A stretch of DNA of 9,924 nucleotides from contig JACQVT010000483.1 in assembly GCA_016209665.1 (NCBI GenBank), forward strand, positions 1 to 9,924. Direction: 5' to 3'. The stretch is from Planctomycetota bacterium. GTDB lineage: Bacteria; Planctomycetota; Phycisphaerae; UBA1845; PWPN01. The translations under genes were made by a program, and so were the position numbers. The notes under the pieces were generated by a model, which was given only the letters and a program-made list of their open reading frames with translations, was not told where the DNA came from and ran no database searches. The first letter of the stretch is position 1. Each line of letters opens with the position of its first letter. Positions 1 to 7,211 of this stretch are shown here, in pieces.

Positions 1-1577
1 GCGTGGGTGTGGTCGCCGTCCCGGATGACGGGGGTACCGTTAACGAGGACGTGGTGGACGCCGGTGGCGTACTGGTGGGGGCGGTCGTAGGTGGCGTTGT
101 CGCGAATGGTCGCGGGGTCGAAGACAACGACGTCGGCGAGGAAGCCGGGCGCCAGGCGGCCGCGGTTGGCGATCTTCAGGTTGGCGGCGGGCAGCGAGGT
201 CAGACGGCGGACGGCCTCCTCCAGGCGGATCAGCCGCTCATCGCGGACGTACCTGCCGAGCAGCCGGGCGAACGCCCCGTAGGTCCGCGGGTGGCGGTTG
301 CGCTTCAGGAACACGCCCTCGGCCGAGATCGATCCGCCGTCCGAGCAGAAACTCATCCACGGCCGGCGAATCTGCGTGCGGACGTTGTCCTCGGACATCG
401 AAAAAAAGATCGACGCGACGCGGCTGTCGTCCTCGATGACCAGGTCCATCGCGGTGTCCTCGGGCGGCGTGCCGCGCATGGCCGCGACCTCAGCCAGCGA
501 CTTACCGGTCAGCGGCTTGAGCTGGTCCTGCTTGAACCCGATGAGCAGGATGCCCTTCGCCCCGCCCGCGGAGGTATATCCGTTGTCCCACGTCGAGGCG
601 GGCTCGTTCATCTCGCGGCGAACGCGGTCCCGGACGGCGGGGTCCTTGAGCCGCTCGACCCACGCCTTGTGGCCGCCCTCCTGCACCCACGGCGGCATGA
701 CGGCGTCCAGGCCGGTCGAACTCGCTTCGTAGGTGTACATGTCGGCCGTGATCGCCAGACCGGCGTCGCGGGCCTCCTCGATGCGGCCGAGGAACGTGGG
801 CAGCTTGGCCCAGTTGGCCTGGCCCGATGCCTTGAGGTGGTAAATCTCGGCGGCGACGTGGGCCGCGCGGGTGATGGTCAGAAACTCGTCGAAGGCTTCC
901 AACAGGTGGTCGGCCTCGTTGCGCATGTGCGAGATGTACATGCCGCCGCACTCGCCGGCGGCCCGGGCCAGGGCGATCAGCTCCGCCGTGTCGGCGTAGG
1001 CGGCGGGGGCAGAGCTCAGCGACGACGCCACACCCATCGCGCCTTCGCGCCTGGCCTCGCGGACCAGGCGGCACATGGCCTCGAGTTCGTCGGGCGTGGG
1101 ACGCCGGTCCGCGTGGCCCAACTCGTGGATGCGGACCGTCGTCGCCCCGACGAACGACGCGACGTTGGTGGACACGCCCCGCCGCACGAGGTAGTCGAGG
1201 TACTCGCCCAGCGTCGTCCAGCGGATGTCGTATCCGATGTCGCCCTGTTGCTCGAGGTCCTCGGCCTTCATCCGATCGTTCCAGGGCCCCATCGAGCTGC
1301 CCTCACCCATGACCTCGAGGGTGACGCCCTGGCGGATGTCGCTCTGCGATCGGCCGTCGACGAGCAGGTCGTCGCCCGCCCAGCTCAGCATGTTGATGAA
1401 GCCGGGGGCGACGGCGAGGCCCGCGGCATCGATCTCGGTCGTGCCGCGGCAGTTGCCCGCCTGGCCGACGAGCGCGATGATGTCGCCGTTGATGCCGACG
1501 TCGCCGATGACGGCCGGCCGGCCGCTGCCGTCGCAGATCAGCCCGCCGCGGATCAGAATGTCGAAGCCCTGGGCCAT
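1..1577 (-). CDS. D-aminoacylase-like amidohydrolase, atypical subfamily (3' end cut by window)
   Basis: The 525 visible codons form one intact frame, read by translating the minus strand; the C-terminus runs off the window. The N-terminus (DILIRGGLICDGSG, then DVGINGD at 26-32 and GLAVAPGFIN at 53-62) is the classic entry to the amidohydrolase beta-sandwich and barrel of the N-acyl-D-amino-acid deacylase family, zinc enzymes that release D-amino acids from N-acyl forms. Family features seen are SHMRNE at 216-221, HLKASGQANW at 247-256, DMYTYEASST at 279-288 and SDGG at 412-415 (the Asp corresponds to the family's catalytic Asp). The C-terminal sandwich returns at RLAPGFLADVVVFDP (474-488). 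The usual HxH after PGF is replaced by NMLSW, and the usual GNCG by GEGSS, so metal binding must differ or be lost. The length is close to full size for the family. The chosen ATG has TAAGG 8 nt upstream; in-frame TTG codons further upstream lie next to a repeat. No signal peptide is seen, so it is probably cytoplasmic. Confidence 0.88.
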   Translation of the reverse strand, partial: MAQGFDILIRGGLICDGSGRPAVIGDVGINGDIIALVGQAGNCRGTTEIDAAGLAVAPGFINMLSWAGDDLLVDGRSQSDIRQGVTLEVMGEGSSMGPWNDRMKAEDLEQQGDIGYDIRWTTLGEYLDYLVRRGVSTNVASFVGATTVRIHELGHADRRPTPDELEAMCRLVREARREGAMGVASSLSSAPAAYADTAELIALARAAGECGGMYISHMRNEADHLLEAFDEFLTITRAAHVAAEIYHLKASGQANWAKLPTFLGRIEEARDAGLAITADMYTYEASSTGLDAVMPPWVQEGGHKAWVERLKDPAVRDRVRREMNEPASTWDNGYTSAGGAKGILLIGFKQDQLKPLTGKSLAEVAAMRGTPPEDTAMDLVIEDDSRVASIFFSMSEDNVRTQIRRPWMSFCSDGGSISAEGVFLKRNRHPRTYGAFARLLGRYVRDERLIRLEEAVRRLTSLPAANLKIANRGRLAPGFLADVVVFDPATIRDNATYDRPHQYATGVHHVLVNGTPVIRDGDHTH

Positions 1578-1585
1578 CGAGTCGA

Positions 1586-1590
1586 CCTTA
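1586..1590 (-). promoter_or_regulatory. Weak ribosome binding site of the amidohydrolase
   Basis: TAAGG on the minus strand lies 8 nt before the ATG at 1577. It is a partial Shine-Dalgarno match. It supports this ATG over the upstream TTG codons, but only weakly. Confidence 0.4.
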
Positions 1591-1611
1591 CTCTCCGTGT
1601 TCAACAACTCA

Positions 1612-1685
1612 TGTGGGACCGGCTTCCAGAGTGTGTGGGACCGGCTTCCAGCCGGTCCGTCGACCGGCAAGATGCCGACTCCACA
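1612..1685. repeat. Intergenic palindromic repeat, GTGGGACCGGCTTCCAG type
   Basis: An 18-base unit reading TGTGGGACCGGCTTCCAG occurs at 1612-1629 and again at 1634-1651. The second copy continues into a perfect hairpin with 8-bp arms GGACCGGC (1638-1645) and GCCGGTCC (1651-1658) around the loop TTCCA. The right arm can instead pair as GCCGGTC (1651-1657) with GACCGGC (1662-1668), so two hairpins exclude each other. The outer ends TGTGG (1634-1638) and CCACA (1681-1685) are also complementary. The element fills most of the 115-bp gap between the downstream membrane paralogue and the amidohydrolase. From memory, units like this are scattered between genes in planctomycete genomes; no search was run. 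The first copy looks truncated, as if one element had been partly duplicated. Confidence 0.8.
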
Positions 1686-1692
1686 CCAAGGC

Positions 1693-4260
1693 TCACTCCG
1701 GACTCGTGGTCGTGGCCGGCTGAGAGGCCAGCGCGCCGTTCATGATCCCGCGGAAGATGGCGAACTCCAGGTCGTACACGCGCTGCAGGCCCGAGTCGGG
1801 CAGCACGTCGCCGGTCACGCCCATGTTGTTGTCGGTGAGCCGCGAGCCGAAGCCGATGACCGTGATCGAGCCCGCCCCGTACCGCGCGGTGGTCCCGACG
1901 GGCACGCCGTCGACGTGGGCCCACGGCCGGCCGCCCTTGACCGCGCAGGCGGACTCGATCGCCACGGGGTCCCAGCCGCCGGTGCCGGTGAGTTGACCGT
2001 CCACCCTGCGCGCGTGGTCCACCGACAGATCGAACGGATAGAGCAGGCTGTTGGCGATGGACTTGGCGTTGGCGGGCATGTCCACGACCAGCACCTTGCC
2101 GCCGTCTTCGACGTACTTGACCAGCTTATCGCGGACGGCCCGGATGACCGGCTGATCGGCGGCATCGGAATCCGGGGCGAGGAACACGAGCATGTCGCCC
2201 TTGAAGGCCGCATCACCCGAGGCCCGATGGGTGAACCACCCCAGCCGCAGCACCCACCGCTCGAAGATGCCGAACTCGTCGGGCTTGCCGGCGGTAAAAC
2301 CGTTCGTGGCCAGGCCGGCGTCGCAGACGGTGCGGTCGAACATCACGCGCACCATCGGTCGCACGGGTTGGGCGACGGGATAGGCCCGCGCCTGGTGGTC
2401 CCGGATGACCAGCCCGGTCGCCAGCCAGCCCAACGCACCCGCGGCCAGCAGCACGAGCCAGGCCCCGTCCCAGCGTCGGCCGGCGACCGCGGCGGCGAGC
2501 AGCAGCACCAGGCCGACGACCATCAGGCCCGACCGCGGCTCGGTGGTGCCGTTCCTGTGGTTCAGCCATTCGATCATGCCCAGCATCAGTTCGGACTTGC
2601 CCGGATCGAACACGCAGAAGTTCGAGAATTGGGTCGAGTCCGTGAAGGCGGCGACGCGGCCCGCGCCGCGCCGCGTGGTCCACAGTTGCACGAACGCCCC
2701 GTAGCGCATCTCGGGGCGGTCCTCGGCCTGCGGGTAGAAGTTGCTCGCGTGGTAGTCGGCGGTGAGGTTCTTGAGGCCGGTGCCCACGATGGCCGCCCGG
2801 CCCGGACTCGAGCCCGGATCGATCGAGCAGGAAACGGCGAAATCGAGCGGCGGCAGGTGCTGTACGATCGGGTGCGGCACCCAGGGCTTGGTATAGAGTT
2901 GCTCGAAGACCGAGTCAATGCCGAACAGGCAGTCGTAGCGGAACTCGAAGCCGAACCGCCGGGCGACGTCGTTGAGGTGCGTGCCGGTCTTGAACACGTC
3001 GGTGTGCTCGCCGATGAGCAGCAGCCCGCCGCCGCCGTTGACGAACCGTTCGAGGGCGGCGATCTCCTCCGGCCCGTAGCGCGAGCGGTTGGGCACCTTG
3101 AGTATCAGGACGTCGACGTCCCCGAGCGCGCGGTCGTCGATCGCCTGCGCCAGCCGGGACATGTCGTAGAACCGCGAGCAGTAGTCGTAGATGCAGGCGT
3201 AGTTGTAGCCGGATTCGTTCCCGTACCACTCGGTGTCGAACGGCCGGGTGGTCGGCTCCCACGTCGAGTGGAATTCGTCGACGGCGACCCGGTAGCCCTT
3301 CCGCGATCCGACGGGCTCGTAGAGAGCCGCCGCCGTCAACGCGGCGACGGCAAGGAACGCCAGTCCGCCGGCGAGGACCCTTCGGAGGGCTCCGGCCGTG
3401 TCCGATATCGCCGCGGTGTGCTCATCCGCGGACGGCGGCCCGGGCACGAACCGCCAGGCCAGCAGGACCGGGCCGACCAGCAGGCCAAAGTGCAGCCAGG
3501 TGTTCCACAGTTGCGCGACGACGGCGAGCGGGGCGTCGAAGTCCGTCCGCAGCACGCGATGCAGGTACAGCGACAGCATCAGCCCCACGCGGATCGGCAG
3601 CCATGCGGCCACACACAAGACCAGTCGAACCACCGCCCGGATCAGCCAGCCAAGACGTCGGCCGCGAGGCAATTCGGTCCGCGCCCGCAACGCGAGCATC
3701 GCGACGCCGCCGGCGAAAAAGCAGAACGTCGCCGGATCGATCAGCAGACCCCACGTCGCCCCGATGGGGTGTGGCTGCCGCATCGAGGGCAGCACGACGT
3801 CGCCTCCGGCCAGGCCGGCGTCGATGCCCACCAGGCGGGCAACGGCGTACACCAACTCCGCCAGCGGCCGGGGCAGCTCGTGCGAACGAGCGGTCCGGGC
3901 CTCGTAGATCAACATCGCGAGCGATTGCGCGACGAGGATCATGCCGCCGACGAGCAGGGCGGCGGCGGCCGCCCGCGGCCAGCGACGCGGGATCGGCAGG
4001 GCCGCGACGATCGCCCCGACGAACAGCAGCACGAACGACAGCCGCCAGGGCCACGGCGCCAGCAGCACGACGGGACACATCACGATCGCGGCGATCGCAC
4101 ATTCCCACCGCGTGGGCAGGCGGCGAACGGTCCCGACCACCAGAGCGGTGCCCGCCGCGACGAGCAGGCCCCACGCCGTCCAGTCGGCCTGGTGGTAGTA
4201 GCTCAACCCCGCCAGCCACGACGTTGCCAGGATCCCAATCGCCGCCCACGCACGTCCCAC
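1693..4260 (-). CDS. Large membrane protein: exosortase-like N-terminus plus two DUF4350/GldG-like domains
   Basis: About 855 residues. I place the start at GTG 4260, which has GAGG 7 nt upstream; an in-frame GTG two codons earlier has no usable site. The N-terminus holds about nine hydrophobic helices (roughly 5-22, 29-46, 55-71, 73-91, 97-119, 165-191, 207-232, 255-271, 297-314). Within them sit Cys180 (TFCFFAGG), Arg224 (WLPIR) and His257 (WLHFG), spaced 44 and 33 apart, which resembles the exosortase/archaeosortase active-site layout. The first globular domain (about 325-570) has the strand VDVLILKVP, the motif ERFVNGGGGLLLIGEHT and the late motif FTDSTQFSN, typical of DUF4350/GldG-like proteins with a glutamine-amidotransferase-like fold; no nucleophile Cys is evident. 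Two helices follow (578-594, 599-619), then a second such domain with YVEDGGKVLVVDM and GFGSRLTDNNMG. The gene follows a paralogue of the same architecture. The domain calls are by eye; the biological function is unknown. Confidence 0.85.
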   Translation of the reverse strand: MGRAWAAIGILATSWLAGLSYYHQADWTAWGLLVAAGTALVVGTVRRLPTRWECAIAAIVMCPVVLLAPWPWRLSFVLLFVGAIVAALPIPRRWPRAAAAALLVGGMILVAQSLAMLIYEARTARSHELPRPLAELVYAVARLVGIDAGLAGGDVVLPSMRQPHPIGATWGLLIDPATFCFFAGGVAMLALRARTELPRGRRLGWLIRAVVRLVLCVAAWLPIRVGLMLSLYLHRVLRTDFDAPLAVVAQLWNTWLHFGLLVGPVLLAWRFVPGPPSADEHTAAISDTAGALRRVLAGGLAFLAVAALTAAALYEPVGSRKGYRVAVDEFHSTWEPTTRPFDTEWYGNESGYNYACIYDYCSRFYDMSRLAQAIDDRALGDVDVLILKVPNRSRYGPEEIAALERFVNGGGGLLLIGEHTDVFKTGTHLNDVARRFGFEFRYDCLFGIDSVFEQLYTKPWVPHPIVQHLPPLDFAVSCSIDPGSSPGRAAIVGTGLKNLTADYHASNFYPQAEDRPEMRYGAFVQLWTTRRGAGRVAAFTDSTQFSNFCVFDPGKSELMLGMIEWLNHRNGTTEPRSGLMVVGLVLLLAAAVAGRRWDGAWLVLLAAGALGWLATGLVIRDHQARAYPVAQPVRPMVRVMFDRTVCDAGLATNGFTAGKPDEFGIFERWVLRLGWFTHRASGDAAFKGDMLVFLAPDSDAADQPVIRAVRDKLVKYVEDGGKVLVVDMPANAKSIANSLLYPFDLSVDHARRVDGQLTGTGGWDPVAIESACAVKGGRPWAHVDGVPVGTTARYGAGSITVIGFGSRLTDNNMGVTGDVLPDSGLQRVYDLEFAIFRGIMNGALASQPATTTSPE

Positions 4261-4267
4261 GGTCACA

Positions 4268-4271
4268 CCTC
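4268..4271 (-). promoter_or_regulatory. Ribosome binding site deciding the GTG start at 4260
   Basis: GAGG on the minus strand lies 7 nt before the GTG at 4260. The alternative in-frame GTG at 4266 would sit almost on top of it, so this site favours the shorter form. It lies in the short gap after the TAA of the upstream paralogue (4281-4283), which fits translation from one shared mRNA. Confidence 0.55.
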
Positions 4272-4280
4272 ACTGCTCTG

Positions 4281-6992
4281 TTACTTGTCCGCCGGCCGCG
4301 TCGTCGGGTCGGTCGGCAGCCACCGCGGCCGGTCCGTCAGGTGCGCGATGAACCACCGCCAGAAGTCGGCGTTCTCACGGAGCCCCTCGAATGGTTCACC
4401 GCCCTCATGCTCCAGGTTCTTGTTCATGGCGAAGCACGTATCGCCCACGATCACCGCCTTGCCCCGGTCGATCCGCCGCATCAGGATCACCGGCACGTCG
4501 CCTGGACCGTACGCGATCACCCGGGCGTCCGTGTCCGTCGAGCCCACGGGCCAGGCGGCATGGAATCGCACGTGGGCCATGTAATCATCCACCTTGATGA
4601 ACGGCGATTTGAAATGGCCCATCGGTTCGGGATCCGGCGTGCCCGGCAGCGAGCCGGGCGGGAGGCCCACGTAGAACCCCAGGTCCCACAGCAGCGAGCG
4701 TGCCGCTGCCGACCGCTCGTAGCCCACGGTGCAGATCACGATCCCGCCGTTCTGGACGAAATCGAGGATGGTTCGCCGCTCCGCCTGCGAGTATTCGCGC
4801 GACGGGGCGACGATGATCAGCAGGCCGGCCGGTCGCAGTGCCTCGGCGTCAAACGTGTCCATGTTCATCGCCAGGAAACCGTTGCGCATCAGCGTCAGCG
4901 TCAGCCCGCCCAGGCCGTCCTCGCGCCAGGATTCCTCGCTGCCGGCGGGCAGGTGCGACACGTCGATGTAGGCCAAGTTGCTGGGCGATTGGCGGCCGCC
5001 GTCGGGGTGGACGGTGGCGGCCCGCGAACTGGCGCCCGTGCAAACGAGCAGCGAGACGGCCAGGCCGGCCGACACGAGAACCACCCGCAGGCTCGATAGG
5101 TGCTTCCCGCCGATCAGCAACACCAATCCGATCGCGGCCAGCAGGCCGAGCACCTGACGCCACGCGGGCGTTGCTGTGGCCGTGTCGCCGGCCAGGTAGG
5201 CGAGCAACCGCGACGTGAACCGGTGGGCACCGACGTTGATGCCGTTGGTCATGCTCGACGTGTCGCCGAAGACGACCACCTTGCCCTCGCCGACCGGTTG
5301 TTCGGCGACCAGGACGAGATCGCCCAGCCGTTCGCCCGCGTCGTAGCGGTGGTTGCCCATCAGGGCCGCGTCGCCGCCTTCATCGCCGGGGTCCGCCCAG
5401 CCATAGCGGCCCACGAGCACGGGGCGGGCCGGCCGGCGGGCGTCGACGCTGGCCCCGATCACCACACCGAACTGGTTGCGGTCGTCGGCCATGCCCACCG
5501 TGGTCGGGTGGGCCAGCGCCTCGTAGGTCTGGAGCCAGCCGCCGACCTCGAACATGGCCGAGTCGAACCGCACCCGCATGGCGGTGGACTGGATCGCCTC
5601 GTTGAAACGACTCCCGCCACTTGCACGGCTTTCCCGAAGAACCTTCCCACGGCCCGCAGATTCTCGAGGTCGGTGATTCTCCTCGCCGTGTCTCCGCGTC
5701 TCCGCGTCCCCGCGTCCTTGGGTTGCGGGCGCAGCCCCCGCTGCGCCGAACTCGTCCTCTTCCTCTTCCGTCTCCTTCTCGTGCACCGTGTGCTCGCCCA
5801 TCATCAGCAGACTCCCGCCGCCCTGAACGAAGTCGCGGATGCGGTCGAGCTGGCCGGCCGTCCACGGCTTGTTCGGGTACAGCAGGATGAGCACATCCGC
5901 GCCGCGCAGGTCCGGTTCCGAAAGATCGGGCGACACAAGCAGCTTGCCGCCCAGGCTCTCGACGTACGTGCCGAGCATCCCGTACATCCCGACCGAAAGG
6001 CGGCCGTATTCCCCGTGCTCCGGCTTGAGCCAGTTGAGGAAGCCTTCCTTGTAGGTCACCACCTTCTTGCCGGCCAGCGACGGCTGATGGGCGTGCAAGG
6101 CGGTGAGTGTCGGCAGCGCCACTGCCAGGATGAATGCGGCGAACGTTGCGGTTGCTCGTCGGAGCTTGACCGGGGCGGAAGAAGGCGGGCATGGATGCCC
6201 GCCCCCCAAAACGGGGGTCGCCGGTGCAGCCGCGTCGAGGATGCCGGACCAACGGAACATAGTCCCCGCGACGACAAGATGCAGCAGACCCGCCAGAGCG
6301 GGCAGGTTCCAGGGCACGAGCGTCCGGAGGGCCGCCGTCCAGGACCACTCGGCGGTGTCCTCGGGCGTGCCGAGGGCCTCAACGATCGCCGGAGCGTGGG
6401 CCAGCACGACCAGATAAACCAGATGGGCGGCGGCAATCGCCACCGCCGCGTACCCGGCCCGGGCCAACCGCGGCCCCGGCGTGATCAGCAACCAGCCGGC
6501 GTAGACCGCCGCCACCAGGATGAGGAAATCGAGGCCCGCGAACGTGGCCCCCACGGCCAGCGGCCGCCCGGCAATCCAGCCTCCACCCCGGCCGATGGCC
6601 TCTCCCACCGAGTCCATCGCCAGCCACAGCCAGGGAGCGGACGTGACGCCCAGGCGGTACACGCCGAAGACCGCGACGGCCGCCGCCGTCAGAACGACAA
6701 TCTGCCGTTCGGGTTCAGGTCGTCCAACCGCGAGCAGGGCGAGCACGAAGGCCACGCCCATCACGTTGACCACCGGCTGCATCGAGCTATTCATCGCCAG
6801 AGCCACGCCGATGGCGACCGCCGTGAACAGCGTCCGAACACTGAACAACCGGCCGGGCCACCCCGCCACGATCGCGACGGTCAGCGCGACCCACGTGAAC
6901 GCGTGCCGCAGGCCGTGTCCGATCAGCCCCGTCGAGCCGGCGGCGATCCAGCCCGCGGCCATGCCAGCAATAACCATCAAAAGGAGGTACAT
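4281..6992 (-). CDS. Large membrane protein paralogue with two DUF4350/GldG-like domains, carrying two repeat insertions
   Basis: 903 residues from ATG 6992, where the protein opens directly into a membrane helix. In-frame ATGs at 7094 and 7166 would add 34 or 58 Ser/Pro/Arg-rich residues across a double palindrome and a terminator, so I disfavour them; none of the three has a clear ribosome binding site. The N-terminus (1-250) is multi-helical and aligns by eye with the downstream paralogue (VGATFAGLDFLILVAA at 147-162, PWNL at 227-230), but the Cys and Arg of the exosortase-like set are absent. A helix at 278-298 leads to domain 1 (about 309-600), with GADVLILLYPN, RDFVQGGGSLLMMGEHT and VVVFGDTSSMTN. 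Helices at 611-627 and 634-650 precede domain 2 (about 670-890), with LLIIVAP, LDFVQNGGIVICTVG and VIVGDTCFAMN. Residues around 420-461 are an in-frame foreign-looking insert rich in Arg, Glu and Gly. It probably forms an operon and complex with the downstream paralogue. The function is unknown. Confidence 0.84.
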   Translation of the reverse strand: MYLLLMVIAGMAAGWIAAGSTGLIGHGLRHAFTWVALTVAIVAGWPGRLFSVRTLFTAVAIGVALAMNSSMQPVVNVMGVAFVLALLAVGRPEPERQIVVLTAAAVAVFGVYRLGVTSAPWLWLAMDSVGEAIGRGGGWIAGRPLAVGATFAGLDFLILVAAVYAGWLLITPGPRLARAGYAAVAIAAAHLVYLVVLAHAPAIVEALGTPEDTAEWSWTAALRTLVPWNLPALAGLLHLVVAGTMFRWSGILDAAAPATPVLGGGHPCPPSSAPVKLRRATATFAAFILAVALPTLTALHAHQPSLAGKKVVTYKEGFLNWLKPEHGEYGRLSVGMYGMLGTYVESLGGKLLVSPDLSEPDLRGADVLILLYPNKPWTAGQLDRIRDFVQGGGSLLMMGEHTVHEKETEEEEDEFGAAGAAPATQGRGDAETRRHGEENHRPRESAGRGKVLRESRASGGSRFNEAIQSTAMRVRFDSAMFEVGGWLQTYEALAHPTTVGMADDRNQFGVVIGASVDARRPARPVLVGRYGWADPGDEGGDAALMGNHRYDAGERLGDLVLVAEQPVGEGKVVVFGDTSSMTNGINVGAHRFTSRLLAYLAGDTATATPAWRQVLGLLAAIGLVLLIGGKHLSSLRVVLVSAGLAVSLLVCTGASSRAATVHPDGGRQSPSNLAYIDVSHLPAGSEESWREDGLGGLTLTLMRNGFLAMNMDTFDAEALRPAGLLIIVAPSREYSQAERRTILDFVQNGGIVICTVGYERSAAARSLLWDLGFYVGLPPGSLPGTPDPEPMGHFKSPFIKVDDYMAHVRFHAAWPVGSTDTDARVIAYGPGDVPVILMRRIDRGKAVIVGDTCFAMNKNLEHEGGEPFEGLRENADFWRWFIAHLTDRPRWLPTDPTTRPADK
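5685..5716. repeat. Four tandem 8-bp units inside a coding region (GACGCGGA type)
   Basis: Read on the minus strand the units are GACGCGGG, GACGCGGA, GACGCGGA and GACACGGC, back to back. The unit length is not a multiple of three, so the encoded peptide (around GRGDAETRRHGEE) is aperiodic. The array is the core of a longer insert of roughly 120 bp that interrupts domain 1 of the membrane protein straight after its GEHT motif and an acidic stretch, without breaking the frame. From memory, tandem units of this kind are usually found between genes in planctomycetes and some other bacteria. The exact insert ends cannot be set without a homologue lacking it. Confidence 0.75.
6184..6203. repeat. 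Perfect 20-bp palindrome inside a coding region
   Basis: The arms GGCGGGCAT (6184-6192) and ATGCCCGCC (6195-6203) pair perfectly around GG. Just to the right, CCCCC (6203-6207) and GGGGG (6213-6217) can form a second small hairpin around AAAAC. On the minus strand this encodes the odd peptide LGGGHPCPPSS at 262-272 of the membrane protein, in the linker between the N-terminal helices and the helix before domain 1. It looks like an inserted dispersed palindrome rather than native protein sequence. Confidence 0.7.
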
Positions 6993-7020
6993 CGAGGTGC
7001 ACGACGCGAGAGGTGGCTGG

Positions 7021-7048
7021 CCCGCAGCGCGGGATCCCCGGTCCGGGG
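7021..7048. repeat. Two adjacent hairpins in the leader of the membrane-protein operon
   Basis: CCCGC (7021-7025) pairs with GCGGG (7029-7033) around AGC, and CCCCGG (7036-7041) pairs with CCGGGG (7043-7048) around one T. They lie 28 bases upstream of the ATG at 6992. Together they look like untranslated or repeat DNA, which is one reason I place the start at 6992. No T-run follows on the minus strand, so this is not an obvious terminator. Confidence 0.55.
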
Positions 7049-7131
7049 GTTTCGACACCGAGGCCGTTTGCCGGTTGTGCGACTGAGGTGCCATAGGGAC
7101 GGTCAGTGTAGAGTGGCCAGACGGCCAAAGA

Positions 7132-7159
7132 AAGGGGCGGCCATTGCTGACCGCCCCTT
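7132..7159 (-). terminator. Rho-independent-type terminator of the cysteine-heptad gene
   Basis: On the minus strand AAGGGGCGG and CCGCCCCTT form a perfect 9-bp stem around a 10-base loop, followed at once by TCTTTGG, a short T-rich tail. It lies 52 bp past the TAA at 7212-7214, in the right orientation. It separates the cysteine-heptad gene from the membrane-protein operon, which must then have its own promoter between here and 6992. Confidence 0.75.
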
Positions 7160-7211
7160 GGTTCATTCACGCACTCATCGATTCCCGACCGCCACTCGCA
7201 GCGGGGCGACG

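Noticed and set aside
1225..4584. A plus-strand open frame of about 1,100 codons opposite the membrane protein
   Set aside because: The translation is Arg/Gly/Pro/Gln-rich without domains, typical of antisense frames in GC-rich DNA. The minus strand encodes a protein with clear helices and motifs.
7105..7110. TACACT on the minus strand as a -10 box for the membrane-protein operon
   Set aside because: No acceptable -35 box at the right distance (TTTCTT at best). The operon needs a promoter here, but this match is too weak to call.
6993..7166. An N-terminal extension of the upstream membrane protein to ATG 7094 or 7166
   Set aside because: The extra residues are Ser/Pro/Arg-rich without homologous sense, run over a double palindrome, and the longest form starts inside the terminator region. 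It cannot be fully excluded, since none of the starts has a clear ribosome binding site.
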